Assembly: GCF_963422355.1 (NCBI RefSeq)
Contig: NC_085101.1
Location: 4,782,493-4,846,492, forward strand
Direction: 5' to 3'
From: Corticium candelabrum
Lineage: Eukaryota; Porifera; Homoscleromorpha; Homosclerophorida; Plakinidae
Length of the DNA: 64,000 nt
The position numbers were made by a program, and so were the translations under genes. Shown piece after piece: positions 1 to 12,981 of the stretch. Positions within the stretch are counted from its first letter, which is position 1, and each line of letters starts with the position of its first letter. The notes below the pieces were generated by a model. It did not search any database, had not been told where the DNA came from, and was given only the letters and a program-made list of their open reading frames with translations.

Positions 1-940
1 TTACTGGGGTTTGCATTGAATGCCGTTACCATAGTTGCCAAGGTTCTAACAATCTCACACCTGGCAGCATGAGTTGCCATTTTTCTTTCCCCCAGTTGCA
101 CCATGACAAATGGTGGAAATGATGGTATGAACATTCCATCTCTCACCTACATTACAACAGATTGATTTTAATAAACTAGTGACCAACAGTTCTGTCTATT
201 TGTTCTGCAGTTGATCCTATTGACATCAGTAGTGGTTTTCAAAGCCATGCAAGTCAATTGAGAATACCCTACCTAGTGAGACATGTATCTAAGCACAGTA
301 TTTGGTAGACAAGTTTCTTTGCATTGTCTGTGAAGTCTCACCTAATCAGACTCTTCTGATAGGTATCCCAAACGTTCGAAAATTGCATACTCTAAAACAC
401 TGGTGCTAGTATGACTTGCAGTCTCATACACTCTCGATGTAATGTGTAATCAAGGTTGTACATTGTTTAGACAGGTCAAGGCAACAATAGAAAATCAATA
501 AAACCATTTTTGAAAAAGTCAGGCATGCACTAAGTTAGTAGAAATAAGTTTGCACATTACGCAAATCCAGAGCTGTTGAACCTCCGAGGACAGACTAAAC
601 TAGAAAGAAACCTAGCAACACAAGACTATTAGGAACAGCTATACTAGTGACGTCAAAACTGGCGAGCAATGAGAGGCTGCATAACCCCGCCAGCCCCTAG
701 ATTCTTTACCTACATGTATTATACAACTGACTAAGCCAAGACGCATTCGAGGTCTACTCACCTGACTTGAACCTGCTGCCTGAGATGAACCTGTCCAAGA
801 ACTGAAAAACTCCGAGGCGATGGCGATTCAGCAACGCATTGAGACTACGTCCATTGCCTTCAATGCCAAAGAATCTAATGCTCTCTAGTCAAACACTCAA
901 CACACAAGTATCACTGATTGTATAGTATTTCATCACGTGT
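1..940. other. No recognisable feature
   Basis: No open frame of useful length, splice-linked coding signal or structured repeat was recognised. The last 120 bases share a short phrase (around 840-900) with sequence near 9460-9500 and 15190-15230, so the end of this stretch belongs to a dispersed repeat family of the region. Confidence 0.5.
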
Positions 941-2862
941 GACTCCACCACTTACTTTCGATATCCGTGAGTATTTGTTTACTTTTCAAGATTGTGTCGC
1001 TGCATGCACATATTCAAGTGTTTTCCTGCTCGAGACCGATTCACGGCTGACACTGAACGTAGCTCTTCTTTGAAAGGTCCAAACCACGACAAGTTTGAAG
1101 TCTTGAGACAACAGTTCTCCGCAGGTAAGATACATTATGCTAGCAAAGCTTGCAATTGCAGTAGAGGTTCGGTTCACACGGTCATCACATATGAAGTTGT
1201 ATTGCATGCTCGCTGCCAAGCACACAGTGCATGCGACTGCCTCTAGAGCTCTTTCAAGCCATAGAATGTCTACGTGCAATATGGCGAGATCACATCGGAA
1301 TTACGCAGCACATAGCACATTACATTACGTGCGACATCGACTCCTATGATGCACCTGCATCGGTGGTTATACAAGAAACTATGTCTGCACGTCGCCTTCT
1401 GTTAGCAGCGTGTACGGACGCTTGGACACAAAAAAATCAACAAAATACCAGTAATCGCATCAGCCATCTGGAAGACAGTGACTTGTGTTACTATTCTAGC
1501 ACTATACATGTACACGCACCTGACAGGGAATTTATGACGCGATACAATTGCGTCGCTACGCACGGACCTGGGGAGGTTTGAGGCCTCCTCAATATTATAG
1601 TATACGTTCCAGAACTAGAGACAGTTATGAATAGATGTGTCAATAGGAGTGTTACTGACTATTATTACCATAGTCATTTTTACAACAAAATGATGTATGA
1701 ACTACTACTAGTTAACAGTGTGGAAAATAACGGTAGGACATAGGACAATGTCCCACCAAACGTGTTGTTTGTGTGACCAAATACTGCACCAGTGTTGGGA
1801 CGTATTTGGACAAAACATCCACCCATACGTATATGATAGTGTAAACCTTGTCTTAGCACGTGATGGCCTTTCCAATGGCGTATAACTGCTAATTTCATAA
1901 ACGTAGGTGCCTCCTAGCATACTTTATCCAGAGAAAACCTTAGCTGTCTTTCTCCCTTGGAAGTTGGTTGTGAAAAATGACATGCAAAATGGCTGCAGTA
2001 GAAAAGGCACCTAGTTATACATGTAACACCATACAAGAAATGTCCTACATAGCTACCTAAGCTCAGTCTGTCCGAGCCAAAATGATTCCCTATTTTCCAC
2101 ACTGTAGTATCTTTATTTTTCTACATTCTGTTTAAAATTCCTTTATCTTTCAAGTTTGGTACTAGTCTATTGATTCCGCCTATAGTTTCAATACGATTAA
2201 TAAACGAAAAGTTGAGATCTGCAATGAAAACGCAGCGTCTCGGTCGCAAAGTTGTCCATAAGAGTGTCAAGTAAGACTCGATTTCCGTTCAGTGACACTT
2301 GTGAGAGGCTCCATGCAGAAGATCTAATCATGGCCATTACACTCATGTCTTTCCTACTACTACAAGAGTGCCAATTTGAACTAGACGTAGTCGAAGGAAC
2401 CTGCTAGTGTAACAAACAAATACCGTTTATTAAAACGTTTGGAAATCACTCCAGAAGTTGCTCAAAGCAAAATGATCACTATTTAGGATCTGCGTAACTC
2501 TGCTACAGAAAACAGGCTTCTTTAGCTTTAGCTAGACAGAGTGCATGTACAAGTCGGTAGCTTATCTAAATTTTCTACTCCGCTTTACGAGTATTTTTAG
2601 TAGTTTAGCAAAGCCTGCATGTTCTGCATGCGCATGCTCACGTGTTTTCCTGCTCGAGACCGATTCACGGCTGGCATTGAATTCTTCTCTCCTTTCAAAG
2701 GTGCCAAAGCCACGTCAAATCTTTGAAGATAGAGGTAAGCAGCTATGATAGATAGAAATGCGATTACAGCTGATTTTCACTCGTTCATCTTAGAATACGT
2801 ACACTAGATTTCGCGAGTTTGCTGCCGTATGTTGTTGCACATAGTGCGACCGTCTAGCGCCC
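941..2862. repeat. Segmental duplication, copy 1
   Basis: This stretch is nearly identical, in the same order and orientation, to 4143-7341, apart from small indels and a 1.3-kb transposon present only in the second copy. Several short frames exist in both copies but they differ by frame-breaking changes and resemble no family. The copy preserves the unoccupied version of the transposon target near 2000-2065, where the flanking phrases still surround a TA. Contents look like non-coding or 5'-UTR material rather than a gene. Confidence 0.85.
985..1127 (+). repeat. Exon-like repeat module ending in a splice donor
   Basis: First of five related modules: about 985-1127, 2615-2734, 4215-4349, 7097-7214 and 15475-15604. 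Each carries a GCTGCATGC..CATG phrase, a stretch around CTGCTCGAGACCGATT, a run resembling TTGAAAGG, and ends at a consensus AGGTAAG donor. The conserved donor next to a conserved block, with no open frame shared by all copies, is what a duplicated non-coding first exon would look like. Downstream acceptors of the membrane-protein family (just before 10206 and 22482) are possible partners. This is inference; they may simply be pieces of a dispersed repeat. Confidence 0.5.
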
Positions 2863-2865
2863 TAT

Positions 2866-3480
2866 AAAGCCATTGAATGTGTCTACGTACAAAAAAGACG
2901 AAGGCACACCAAGCACATTGCACATTACGTGCGAGATCAACTCGCGTGCATACGTATACATGCATCCATGCATGCACCTACATCGGTGGTCGTCTAGGAA
3001 ACTATGTCTGCACGTTATAACCAACGTGTGCAGACGCTTGCATGGATTTGCGTGATCAGCAGGCTCAACGTTTGCGTGTGGCTGACCTTAGCTGATTAGA
3101 CGTACGTCTTTAGACGCTCACTAGAATTCAACGGGCGTACAAAGTCAACAAATACTTGAAACGGCGTCAGCCCTCTGGAAGTCAACGAAGAAGAGTTGGC
3201 GAGGCTATACTGTACTATGACTAGAGAGTAGATTCTTTTTGTCTCGGGTGGTGCTAATTTGTTCACATACCAGCGGATGACGATATGTCCAGTCCCTTTC
3301 CACGTTTACAACGTAGCTGATATTCTAGTTGCTTGACAGTCGCGTCTACCGATTCACAGTGCTGTTTGTGAATACTGCAGCCAAAGGTTTGCACTCTAGG
3401 GCTAATTTTGGCCACCTCTAAGTAGAGACGACTCCAACAAGATATATGGCGATCGGTTGTTGGATATGGATGAAATGAAA
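2866..3480 (+). repeat. Dispersed repeat, also at 8655-9230
   Basis: The stretch from the phrase AAGCCATTGAATGTG onward matches 8655-9230 closely. A shorter core (CATCGGTGGT ... ACTATGTCTGCACG) occurs in further copies near 1250-1430, 3795-3990 and 4470-4650. No coding signal is conserved across copies. The match fixes where copy 2 of the segmental duplication was interrupted, since here the sequence runs straight from the preceding block into this one. Confidence 0.7.
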
Positions 3481-3794
3481 TTGTATGTTATGTCTGTGTG
3501 CTGTTCTTACCGAGCATTCTGGATTCCATACCACTTATCTACTCTATAGTAGTAGAGCCATGTAGATCCTACTCCTAGCTCTTCTTATCATGCATGTCTG
3601 GCTAGTAGTAGATCCGCCAGCAGCTGCATGGTCAGCGAACGACAACACCACAGACAAAACGACATCGATGAGCCGACGTCGACATTAGAAACGCGATCCC
3701 CTATAAACACTCATTGGAGTGAACCGCCGAGGCCGCCCGCTGACATCAATGAGCCGACTAAACGACTTTTGACGCACATGGCGCGCCATACTAG

Positions 3795-4110
3795 AGCTCT
3801 TTCAAGCCATGGAATGTGTTTACGTACGTACCGATATGGCGAGACCACACCAAAATTACGCAGCATGCACATAGCACATTACATTACGTGCGAGATCGAC
3901 TCCTAGGATGCACCTGCATCGGTGGTTGTACAAGAAGCTATGTCTGCACGTCGCCTTCTGTTAGCAGCGTGTACGGACGCTTAGGCACAAAATATCAACA
4001 AAATACCAGTAATCGCGTCAGCCATCTGGAAGACATGCAGTGGCTTGTGTTACTAGTTTGACTTAACACTATACATGTACACGTAGCTGACAGGGAATTT
4101 ATGATTGCGT
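3795..4110 (+). repeat. Partial third copy of the 1250-1580 block
   Basis: It aligns with 1250-1560 and 4470-4790, including the GAGCTCTTTCAAGCCAT start, the CATCGGTGGT core and the CAAAATACCAGTAATCGCGTC phrase. It lies immediately before copy 2 of the segmental duplication, so part of the block is in local tandem. It contains no conserved open frame. Confidence 0.7.
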
Positions 4111-5214
4111 GTACAGTAGCACGGACACTATCTTATCAAGAGTGATCCCACCGCTTACTTTCGATATCCGTGACCACACACAAATCATATTTGTTTACTT
4201 TTCAAGTTAGGACCGTGTCGCTGCATGCGCATGTTCAAGTGTTTTCCTGCTCGAGACCGATTCACGGCTGACACTGAACGTAGCTCTTCTTTGAAAGGTC
4301 CAAACCACGACAAGTTTGAAGTCTTGAGACAACAGTTCTACGCAGGTAAGATACATTATGCTAGCAAAGCTTGCAATTGCAGTAGAGGTTCGGTTCACAC
4401 GGTCATCACATATGAAGTTGTATTGCATGCTCGCTGCCAAGCACACAGTGCATGCGACTGCCTCTAGAGCTCTTTCAAGCCATAGAATGTCTACGTGCAA
4501 TATGGCGAGATCACATCGGAATTACGCAGCACATAGCACATTACATTACGTGCGACATCGACTCCTAGGATGCACCTGCATCGGTGGTTATACAAAAAAC
4601 TATGTCTGCACGTCGCCTTCTGTTAGCAGCGTGTACGGACGCTTGGGCACAAAAAAATGAACAAAATACCAGTAATCGCGTCAGCCATCTGGAAGACAGT
4701 GATTTGTGTTACTATTCTAACACTATACATGTACACGCACCTGACAGGGAATTTATGACGCGATACAATTGCGTCGCTACGCACGAACCTGGGAAGGTTT
4801 GAGGCCTCCTCAATATTATAGTATACGTTCCAGAACTAGAGACAGTTATGAATAGATGTGTCAATAGGAGTGTTACTGGCTATTATTTTTTACAAAATGA
4901 TGTATCAACTACTACTAGTTAACAGTGTGGAAAATAACGGTAGGACATAGGACAATGTCCCACCAAATGTGTTGTTTGTCCGACCAAATACTGCACCAGT
5001 GTTGGGACGTGTTTGGACAAAACATCCACCCGTACGTATATGATAGTGTAAACCTTGTCTCTTAGCACGTGATGGCCTTTCCAATGGCGCATAACTGCTA
5101 ATTTCATAAACTTAGGTGCTTCCTAGCATGCTTATCCAGAGAAAACCTCAGCTCAGCTTGGAAGTTGGTTGTAAGAAATGACATGCAAAATGGCTGCAGT
5201 AGGAGAGGCACCTA

Positions 5215-6510
5215 CTCTCTCTTCACGTTCACTGTGTATTTACAAAAATCGCAATAACTCCTATGTCCTTTGTCGGTAAGCGACGATCTTCGCATCATTC
5301 GAAAGCGGAAGAGCCTGGATTTCTTCTAGACGCTAAACCGATCATGTAATTCAGACGCAGCCAGGAGGATAAGGTTTTTGCATATCAAAGACCATTAGTC
5401 TATTGAAACGTTATGTTAGGATATGATTACAGCTAAGTGGTCATGAAAGCAGATGCCACGTCAATTACCTCATTACGATTAATTACTCTAGTTCAAAGCT
5501 TCGTCTGCGTTCAGCAACGCTTGGTCGTGTTCGTCTGGGCTTGGCTGGCCGATGACTTCTTCCTCGTCTTGATGGGGAACATCACTATCAAATTCCGTCA
5601 CTTCTTAGTCGTCATCGTCGTCGTCTATCTTATTTGTGATGATGAATCTCTCCACGAGGTCTTCCTGCATCCCGTCTTTTTTCCAGGAATTTTCTTATTC
5701 TTTTTCTACGTGTTTGCAGTACGATTTCCACATCTCCGGAGTCACAGACTGAAACGCTGCAGGTACCAGTTTTTCCAAGTCGGCCAGCTTGAAGGTTTGG
5801 TTGTGCTCCTTCAAGTACCGTTTGACTTTTGACCAAGCCAATTCAATCGGGTTTAGCTCACAGTGAGCAACAGGAGATGGAAGAACTGTATGGCCAAGTC
5901 GTTGTGCCAGATCATTCGTCTGAAACAGTTTCCTGTTGGGAGCGGCGTCTCTGATCTTTGCAAACAAGTCTGCCTTGAGATCTGTGTCTTCAAATGCAAT
6001 GTGTTTACTTGTGAGCCGCTCTTTCATCACGGTCTTGGTGCTGGATTTGGTTGGGACCTTCTCTAGCACTACATTGTGCTAGGGAGCGTTGTCTAAGACG
6101 ATAACAGATCTTTCAAGAACGTTCTGTAGTACCTTGTTCTCAAACCAATCCAAGAAATGTTCTCCATTCATCTCATCATGATAATCTCCAGTATGTTTTT
6201 TGGAACGGAACTCGAGAGCGCAGTTTGGAGTCCATCCGTTCTTGGAGCCTGCATGAAGTATAATAAGACGTCTGCCTTTCTCAAAAGGTCTTTCCCATCC
6301 ACCCTTTCCTTCTTCATCTAGCCACAATTTTGAGCTGTAAATTGTTGAACTACTGTCTTGTTGTAATACAATACTACTGCAATGCGAGCAAAAACAAGCT
6401 ATTGATGTCATAATCACTTAGGAGGTCACAGGCAATTAGTTAACCGTTTCTAAACAAACACAGGTGCTTCATTACATAGTTTCTGATTCACAGTGAACGC
6501 GAACAGAGAG
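5215..6510 (-). mobile_element. Dead mariner/Tc1-like transposon with TIRs and TA target duplication
   Basis: The left end reads CTCTCTCTTCACGTTCACTG and the right end, reverse-complemented, reads CTCTCTGTTCGCGTTCACTG; over 22 bp they differ at two positions. Both ends abut a TA (5213-5214 and 6511-6512), the usual target duplication of the superfamily. The duplicated copy at about 2000-2065 has the same flanks without the insert. The element is 1296 bp and carries one transposase relic on the minus strand, broken by stop codons, so it is not autonomous as it stands. Confidence 0.9.
5488..6417 (-). pseudogene. DDE transposase relic (mariner/Tc1-like), three in-frame stops
   Basis: Read on the minus strand, the recognisable part runs from a GRRLIILHAGSKNGW block through GDYHDEMNGEHFLDWFENK to VIVLDNAP, then HNVVLEKVP and CELNPIELAWSKVKRYLKEH, the typical central and C-terminal DDE segments of this family. 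The second catalytic Asp is in VIVLDNAP and the third acidic position lies in NPIELAW. The frame is interrupted by TAG at 6079-6081 directly after DNAP, by TAA at 5695-5697 and by TAA at 5605-5607, and ends at TAG 5488-5490. All are in one frame, so the damage is nonsense mutation rather than frameshift. The N-terminal DNA-binding part and the first Asp are not convincingly present, so the copy is also truncated. Confidence 0.88.
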
Positions 6511-7341
6511 TAGGCTCAATCTGTCGGAGCCAAAATGATTCCCTATTTTCCACACTGTAGTATCTCCATCATTCTTCTACATTCTGTTTAACATTCGTTT
6601 ATCTTTCAAGTTTGATACTAGTCTATTGATCCCGCCTATAGTTTCAGTACGATTAATGAAAGAACGAAATGTTGATGAACGAAAAGTTGAGATCTGCAAT
6701 GAAAACGCAGCGTCTCGGTCGCAAAGTTGTCCATAAGAGTGTTACACGCAAGACTCGATTTCCGTTCAGAGACACCTGTAGGAGGCTCCATGCAGAAGAT
6801 CAAATCATGGCCATTACACTCATGTCTTTCCTACTACTACAAGAGTGCCAATTTGAACTAGACGTAGTCGAAGAAACCTGCTAGTGTAACAAACAAATAC
6901 CGGCTAATTGAAAAGTTTGGAGATCAGCTCCAGAAGTTGCTCAAAGCCAAGTGGTCACTATTTGGAATCTGCATAACTCTGCTACAGAAACAGGCTTCTC
7001 TAGCTTTAGCTAGACAGAGTGCATGTACAAGTCGGTAGCTTACCTGAATTTTCTACTCCGCTTTACGAGTATTTTTAGTAGTTTGGCAAAGCCTGCATGT
7101 TCTGCATGCGCATGCTCACGTGTTTTCCAGCTCGAGACCGATTTACGGCTGGCATTGAATTCTTCTCTCCTTTCAAAGGTGCCAAAGCCACGTCAAATAT
7201 TTGAAGATAGAGGTAAGCAGTTATGATAGATAGAAATGCGATTACAGCTGATTTTCTCTCGTTCATCTTAGAATACGTACACTAGATTTCGCAAGTGTGC
7301 TGCCGTGTATTGTTGCACATAGTGCGACCGTCTAGGGCCCT

Positions 7342-8654
7342 TTAATTAATAACTAGTAAATGCTCGGTTAGCATTGTGTTTGGCGAGCGATGGTGTTCTG
7401 TCTTTACCTATTCGTGTAACAATGGTTGCGTTACGTAGCAATAGTTTCTGTCAAAAAACGCGGGAACTCAGAAAATAGACTTTCAGTTGCTCTTCTATAG
7501 TATTTTGCGTTCCATTATCCGATTCAGGCGTTCAATTATCCGTTGCTTACGGCTGTTGTGCAACTAAATAAATTACATAGTCTGCGGTTGGGCAGCTGCT
7601 CAAATATCATCATTCATCAGCTGTATAAACGCAATAATTTGTAATTAATCTTGACTTTAGCGTTAATTTTTAGCGTGTGTTGTACGATAATTTCTTTTGC
7701 ACTAATCTTGGTGTCCCACGTTTCCGCGGAGGTCTAACTAAGCTGTTGTGAGCGAACTAAATCTACATATCTAGGAAGCCTACAGAACAACGCCTTGCTC
7801 CGTCAATCGTGGTGTAATCTGCATACTTTGTAAATCGCGCCTCTTGCGTGATATCATGCAACAGTCCGTCATGCGCCGTAGCGGGTTTTTGGCTAATCAA
7901 GAGCTCGAATTTCACTACTTCGCCTTCCCACCTTTCTTGAATCAATCTTTTAGTGTTCAGCTGAAACGTGAGTGAGCATCATAGAAAGACGTCATGAAAG
8001 AAATGTGCGACTAAAATAATTATTTCTATATTTGGTACTTCTAATTAGGACAGAACATCGGATAATTGAATGCCCGAATCGGATAACTGAACGCCCAATT
8101 CGGATAATTGCTTGCCTGAATCGGGTAACTGAACGCCGAGTTCAGATAATTGAACGCAAAACACTATAGTTGTCTTCAATTCTTCGTTCACGCTTCAGTC
8201 GTCTCACTCGTTTACTGAGATAGTCGCGTAACAATGATCGCATAGTCACGTGACAATGGTTGCGTAGCAATAATTTCTATCAAAGTAACGCGCGGAAACT
8301 CAAAAAACAGACTTTTCTCTTCTTTTAGCTTTCCTTTTTCATTCCGTTTGTCACAGATCAGTCTCCTTTTCTCTTTAGTCGCGTAAGGGAGCAAAATCGA
8401 GAGTCGTTTGACTCTCCTCGTCAAGAAATTACAATTGAGTCGACCCCTCAAAAGAGGTCCCATGCTTCAATTTTTAGCGCATATGTTACGGAGTCAAAAT
8501 TGCATTCATCTGGCATCGTCGTTTTGTCGATTTGTCTTTCTGTTTTGCCGTAAATCCATATGACAAGTGCTGACGTACGTATATATATAAATATATAAAT
8601 ATAATATATCTCGAGCTCAATTGACATGACAAGAGAGAGGCTCGCTTTGCTCGC
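7342..8654. repeat. 1.3-kb non-coding insertion into copy 2 of the duplication
   Basis: Absent from the corresponding site in copy 1 (around 2863-2866). It contains a TIR-bearing miniature element (about 7500-8164) flanked on both sides by similar direct sequences (about 7430-7495 and 8250-8318, phrase GCGTAGCAATA..TTTCT). An AT microsatellite lies at 8578-8608. No protein-coding signal was seen. Confidence 0.6.
7500..8164. mobile_element. Non-autonomous TIR element with iterated sub-terminal motif
   Basis: Left end: TATAGTATTTTGCGTTCCAT. Right end reverse-complemented: TATAGTGTTTTGCGTTCAAT. The right inverted repeat contains several tandem variants of GCGTTCAATTATCCGATTCG between 8058 and 8160, while the left has about two. 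A TA dinucleotide borders each end, as in Tc1/mariner/pogo elements. There is no transposase frame inside, so movement would need a partner enzyme. Confidence 0.7.
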
Positions 8655-8849
8655 CAATTAAAGCCATTGAATGTGCATGTCTACGTACAAAAAAGACGAA
8701 GGCACACCAAGAACATCGCACGTTACGTGCGAGATCAACTCGCGTGCCTACACACGCATGCATGCATGCTCCTGCATCGGTGGTCGTCTCGGAAACTATG
8801 TCTGCACGTTACCAGCATGTGCAGGCGCTTCCATAGATTTGCGTGATCA

Positions 8850-10090
8850 GCAGGCTCAACGTGTGTGTGTGTGGCTGACCTTAGTTGATTAGACATACGT
8901 CTATACGCTCACTAGAATTCAAAGAACGTACAAAATCAACAAATATTTGAAAGAGCGTCAGCCCTCTGGAAGTCAACGAAGAAGAGTTAGCGAGACTATA
9001 CTGTACTACGACTAGAGAGTAGGTCCTTCTTGTCTCGGGTGGTGCTAACTTGTTCACATACCAGCGGATGACGATATGTCCAGTCCCTTTTCACGCTTAC
9101 AACGTAGCTGATATTCTAGTTGCTTGACAGTCACGTACACCGATTCACAGTGCTGTTTGTGAATACTGCAGCCGCACTCTAGTGCTAATTTTGGCCATCT
9201 GTAAGTAGAGACGACTCCAACAAGATAGATATACTTTCAGGAAAATGCAATAGAAAGTGGAAGCAATGAAAGCACCTGTGTTTGTTTTGAAACAACTAAA
9301 TTACGAGGACAATAACCATCAAACCACCCACATCCGTCTAGTCGTTCGGGGGGGGGTTCGGTTGGTTGTTGGTTAGACAAGACGCACTACTGTAACCAGA
9401 GGCTCTGCCTCGGGCTATGTTCCTGCGTAAAGATGAAACTGTTAGATAGAAGACGATCAACGACAACGTCCATTGCCTTCAATGCCAAACAATCTCTTAG
9501 CTAACACCGATTCTCTCGAATGTTGCTGGACGAAGATAAATCGCACGAAAAGAAGGTCGGTCTCTAGGACAATCTGACCACTTCCGGAAACAAGCTCACG
9601 TGATCCGACTGCATACGGTACACTTGGTGGACGAAATTCTTAAAACGGCTCCGTCAAGCGTTGTTACCGTTACTAGCCAGCGAAGACGGAGCCTAGCCTT
9701 GCAGCTTTGCGCACGTCTCCTGCACGGGTGCCTCTAACCTCAACACTGAAACTAAAACTAAAACTCTGTTATCGACTTTGTCCACTAGGTCCTCCAAAAG
9801 GCCGTCTACAGTATACAATAGTGCTTATCTAAACCTCTTATGTGTTTGACTTGCAGCCCATAGTTCAAACATGACGTCAAGCCTATAATTCCTTCTCTGG
9901 CAAGACGCAAGATGTTCTTTGTAGTAAAACCACTCATTTCTGTAATAATCTAGGCACTGCGTGTAATATATTGTTCCCAGCTGCATGCATGCTTAATTAA
10001 CCGTTGACTTGTGCCCAAGCAAGCTTCATCTCACATACAGTGACCGACAGAAAAACACAAACAGGTGGGTCCCACTTTTGGCAAGGACGT
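8850..10090. other. No recognisable gene
   Basis: The first 380 bases continue the repeat shared with 3050-3480. A G9 run with palindromic surroundings is at about 9348-9356. No exon-like signal stands out up to the TA microsatellite at 10133-10160 that precedes the membrane-protein gene. Confidence 0.45.
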
Positions 10091-10128
10091 CTCTTTGCAC
10101 TGCGGATATATTTATTACATACATATTG

Positions 10129-10162
<34 letters not shown>

Positions 10163-10193
10163 TGTTTAGTTAGCTCCTTAATTAATTGGTTCT

Positions 10194-10229
10194 GACTGTG
10201 TTCCAGTAATTGCTGTTTAGATAATTGAA
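10194..10229 (+). promoter_or_regulatory. Conserved 5'-UTR splice acceptor before the membrane-protein start codon
   Basis: The sequence ending TGTTCCAG just before 10207 is pyrimidine-containing and ends in AG. The same arrangement precedes the start codon in the twin (before 13026) and the third member (before about 22482), with 20-25 nt to the ATG in each. Conservation in diverged copies suggests that the coding region is a single exon joined to a non-coding first exon upstream. Confidence 0.45.
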
Positions 10230-11150
10230 ATGGCTCCAACAACTCCTCAGTGGGATTTGGATCACTTCAAAAATTTAAATTTAATCGGGGCCGTCATCTC
10301 AGTCATTCTGTTCGACTGTCTGGCCATAGCTGTCTTTATATTGTATTGTGTGAAGTGCTGCAATCTGTGTGGCAACTGTCGACATTGGTTCTATAACTTG
10401 ATCAAAAAGCCAGTTTTATTTGCGTTCAAAGACACCATACAAGAAACCTGTTCACAACCAGGCGCAACAACCAAATGCTGCTGCTGTAGACACAGCGAAA
10501 CACTGAAATTTGGAGATGTGGCGGTATTGCCGAACAAGCAAGTTTACACTATTACATTTATGTTTATGCTGCTATCCATGACATTCGCGCTTGCTGTCAC
10601 GGCATTTTGGGATTTGTTTCTTTTCAAAGAAACCGACCGAAGCCACTGCGTTCCCGGATTAGCTTGCTTTGGAGGAAACTCTACGACACCAATAAATTGT
10701 GATCTGAATCAGTGTACAACTCCATCACCAAACTGTGACGTGGATTCATCGAATAGCACAACGCTGGCATGCTATGAGCTTGTACTTGACTATCCACTCG
10801 CTGGAGGAGTCGCAGCAGGTCTTTTCACTCTAGTACGTCATCTAATACAACTTGTCTTCCTTATTTTTGTGAACATATGGAAGAAGTATCCAGAAAAACT
10901 AATAATTGTGCAGATCATTTGGGGGCTGAGTTGTTTCGTGATGTTCATAGTTGTAGTCTCCATTCCTGCTCTTAACGAATTAATATTTGCCAACTTCCAA
11001 AATGCTATCCAGTTCCTTGCCGCATATGGGGCAGTCAACGTTGGGATATACTTTCGATTTGGATCGGTTTTGGAGAGCTGGTCGAGCGATGAAAGACAGG
11101 CGATTATTGTTTACGAAGGAATCAGCAATGATAGAGCATCTTTTACCTAA
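10230..11150 (+). CDS. Five-helix membrane protein with Cys-rich loop, unknown family
   Basis: The gene encodes 306 residues in one exon. Hydrophobic segments lie at about residues 17-41, 105-130, 181-207, 214-238 and 243-264. A cytosolic-looking stretch between the first two holds CxxCxxC and a CCCC run (73-76). The loop between helices 2 and 3 has six cysteines (140-171), the phrase CVPGLACF and two N-glycosylation sequons (Asn150, Asn165), so it is probably extracellular. The start is chosen because MAxTTPQW is conserved in three copies and follows a conserved acceptor. Members: a broken twin at 13050, an intact paralogue at 22509, a relic at 24040. No named family was recognised; cysteine spacing and topology do not match CALHM, innexin or tetraspanin as I know them. 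Function is unknown. Confidence 0.85.
   Translation: MAPTTPQWDLDHFKNLNLIGAVISVILFDCLAIAVFILYCVKCCNLCGNCRHWFYNLIKKPVLFAFKDTIQETCSQPGATTKCCCCRHSETLKFGDVAVLPNKQVYTITFMFMLLSMTFALAVTAFWDLFLFKETDRSHCVPGLACFGGNSTTPINCDLNQCTTPSPNCDVDSSNSTTLACYELVLDYPLAGGVAAGLFTLVRHLIQLVFLIFVNIWKKYPEKLIIVQIIWGLSCFVMFIVVVSIPALNELIFANFQNAIQFLAAYGAVNVGIYFRFGSVLESWSSDERQAIIVYEGISNDRASFT

Positions 11151-12981
<1,831 letters not shown>

Larger units (their letters stand above)
4143..7341. repeat. Segmental duplication, copy 2 (interrupted)
   Basis: Same content as 941-2862, but longer because of a mariner-like insertion at 5215-6510. Beyond 7341 the alignment with copy 1 breaks at the phrase CTAGGGCCCT and resumes only near 8655, so a further 1.3-kb insertion separates the two halves. 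The paired copies give an internal empty-site comparison for both insertions. Confidence 0.85.

Noticed and set aside
986-1279. Pair of near-identical 97-codon minus-strand frames here and at 4207-4500
   Set aside because: They are the two copies of the segmental duplication. The frames have no family resemblance, overlap the non-coding exon-like module and are matched by equally long frames on the other strand.
5437-5832. 131-codon plus-strand frame
   Set aside because: It is the antisense of the transposase C-terminus; its hydrophobic VVVIVVVYLI stretch is the complement of the Asp-rich run.
10230-11150. CALHM, innexin/pannexin or tetraspanin identity for the membrane-protein family
   Set aside because: Four or five helices and extracellular cysteines are suggestive, but the CCG motif of tetraspanins, the paired YYxxW motif of innexins and the CALHM loop cysteine spacing are not seen.
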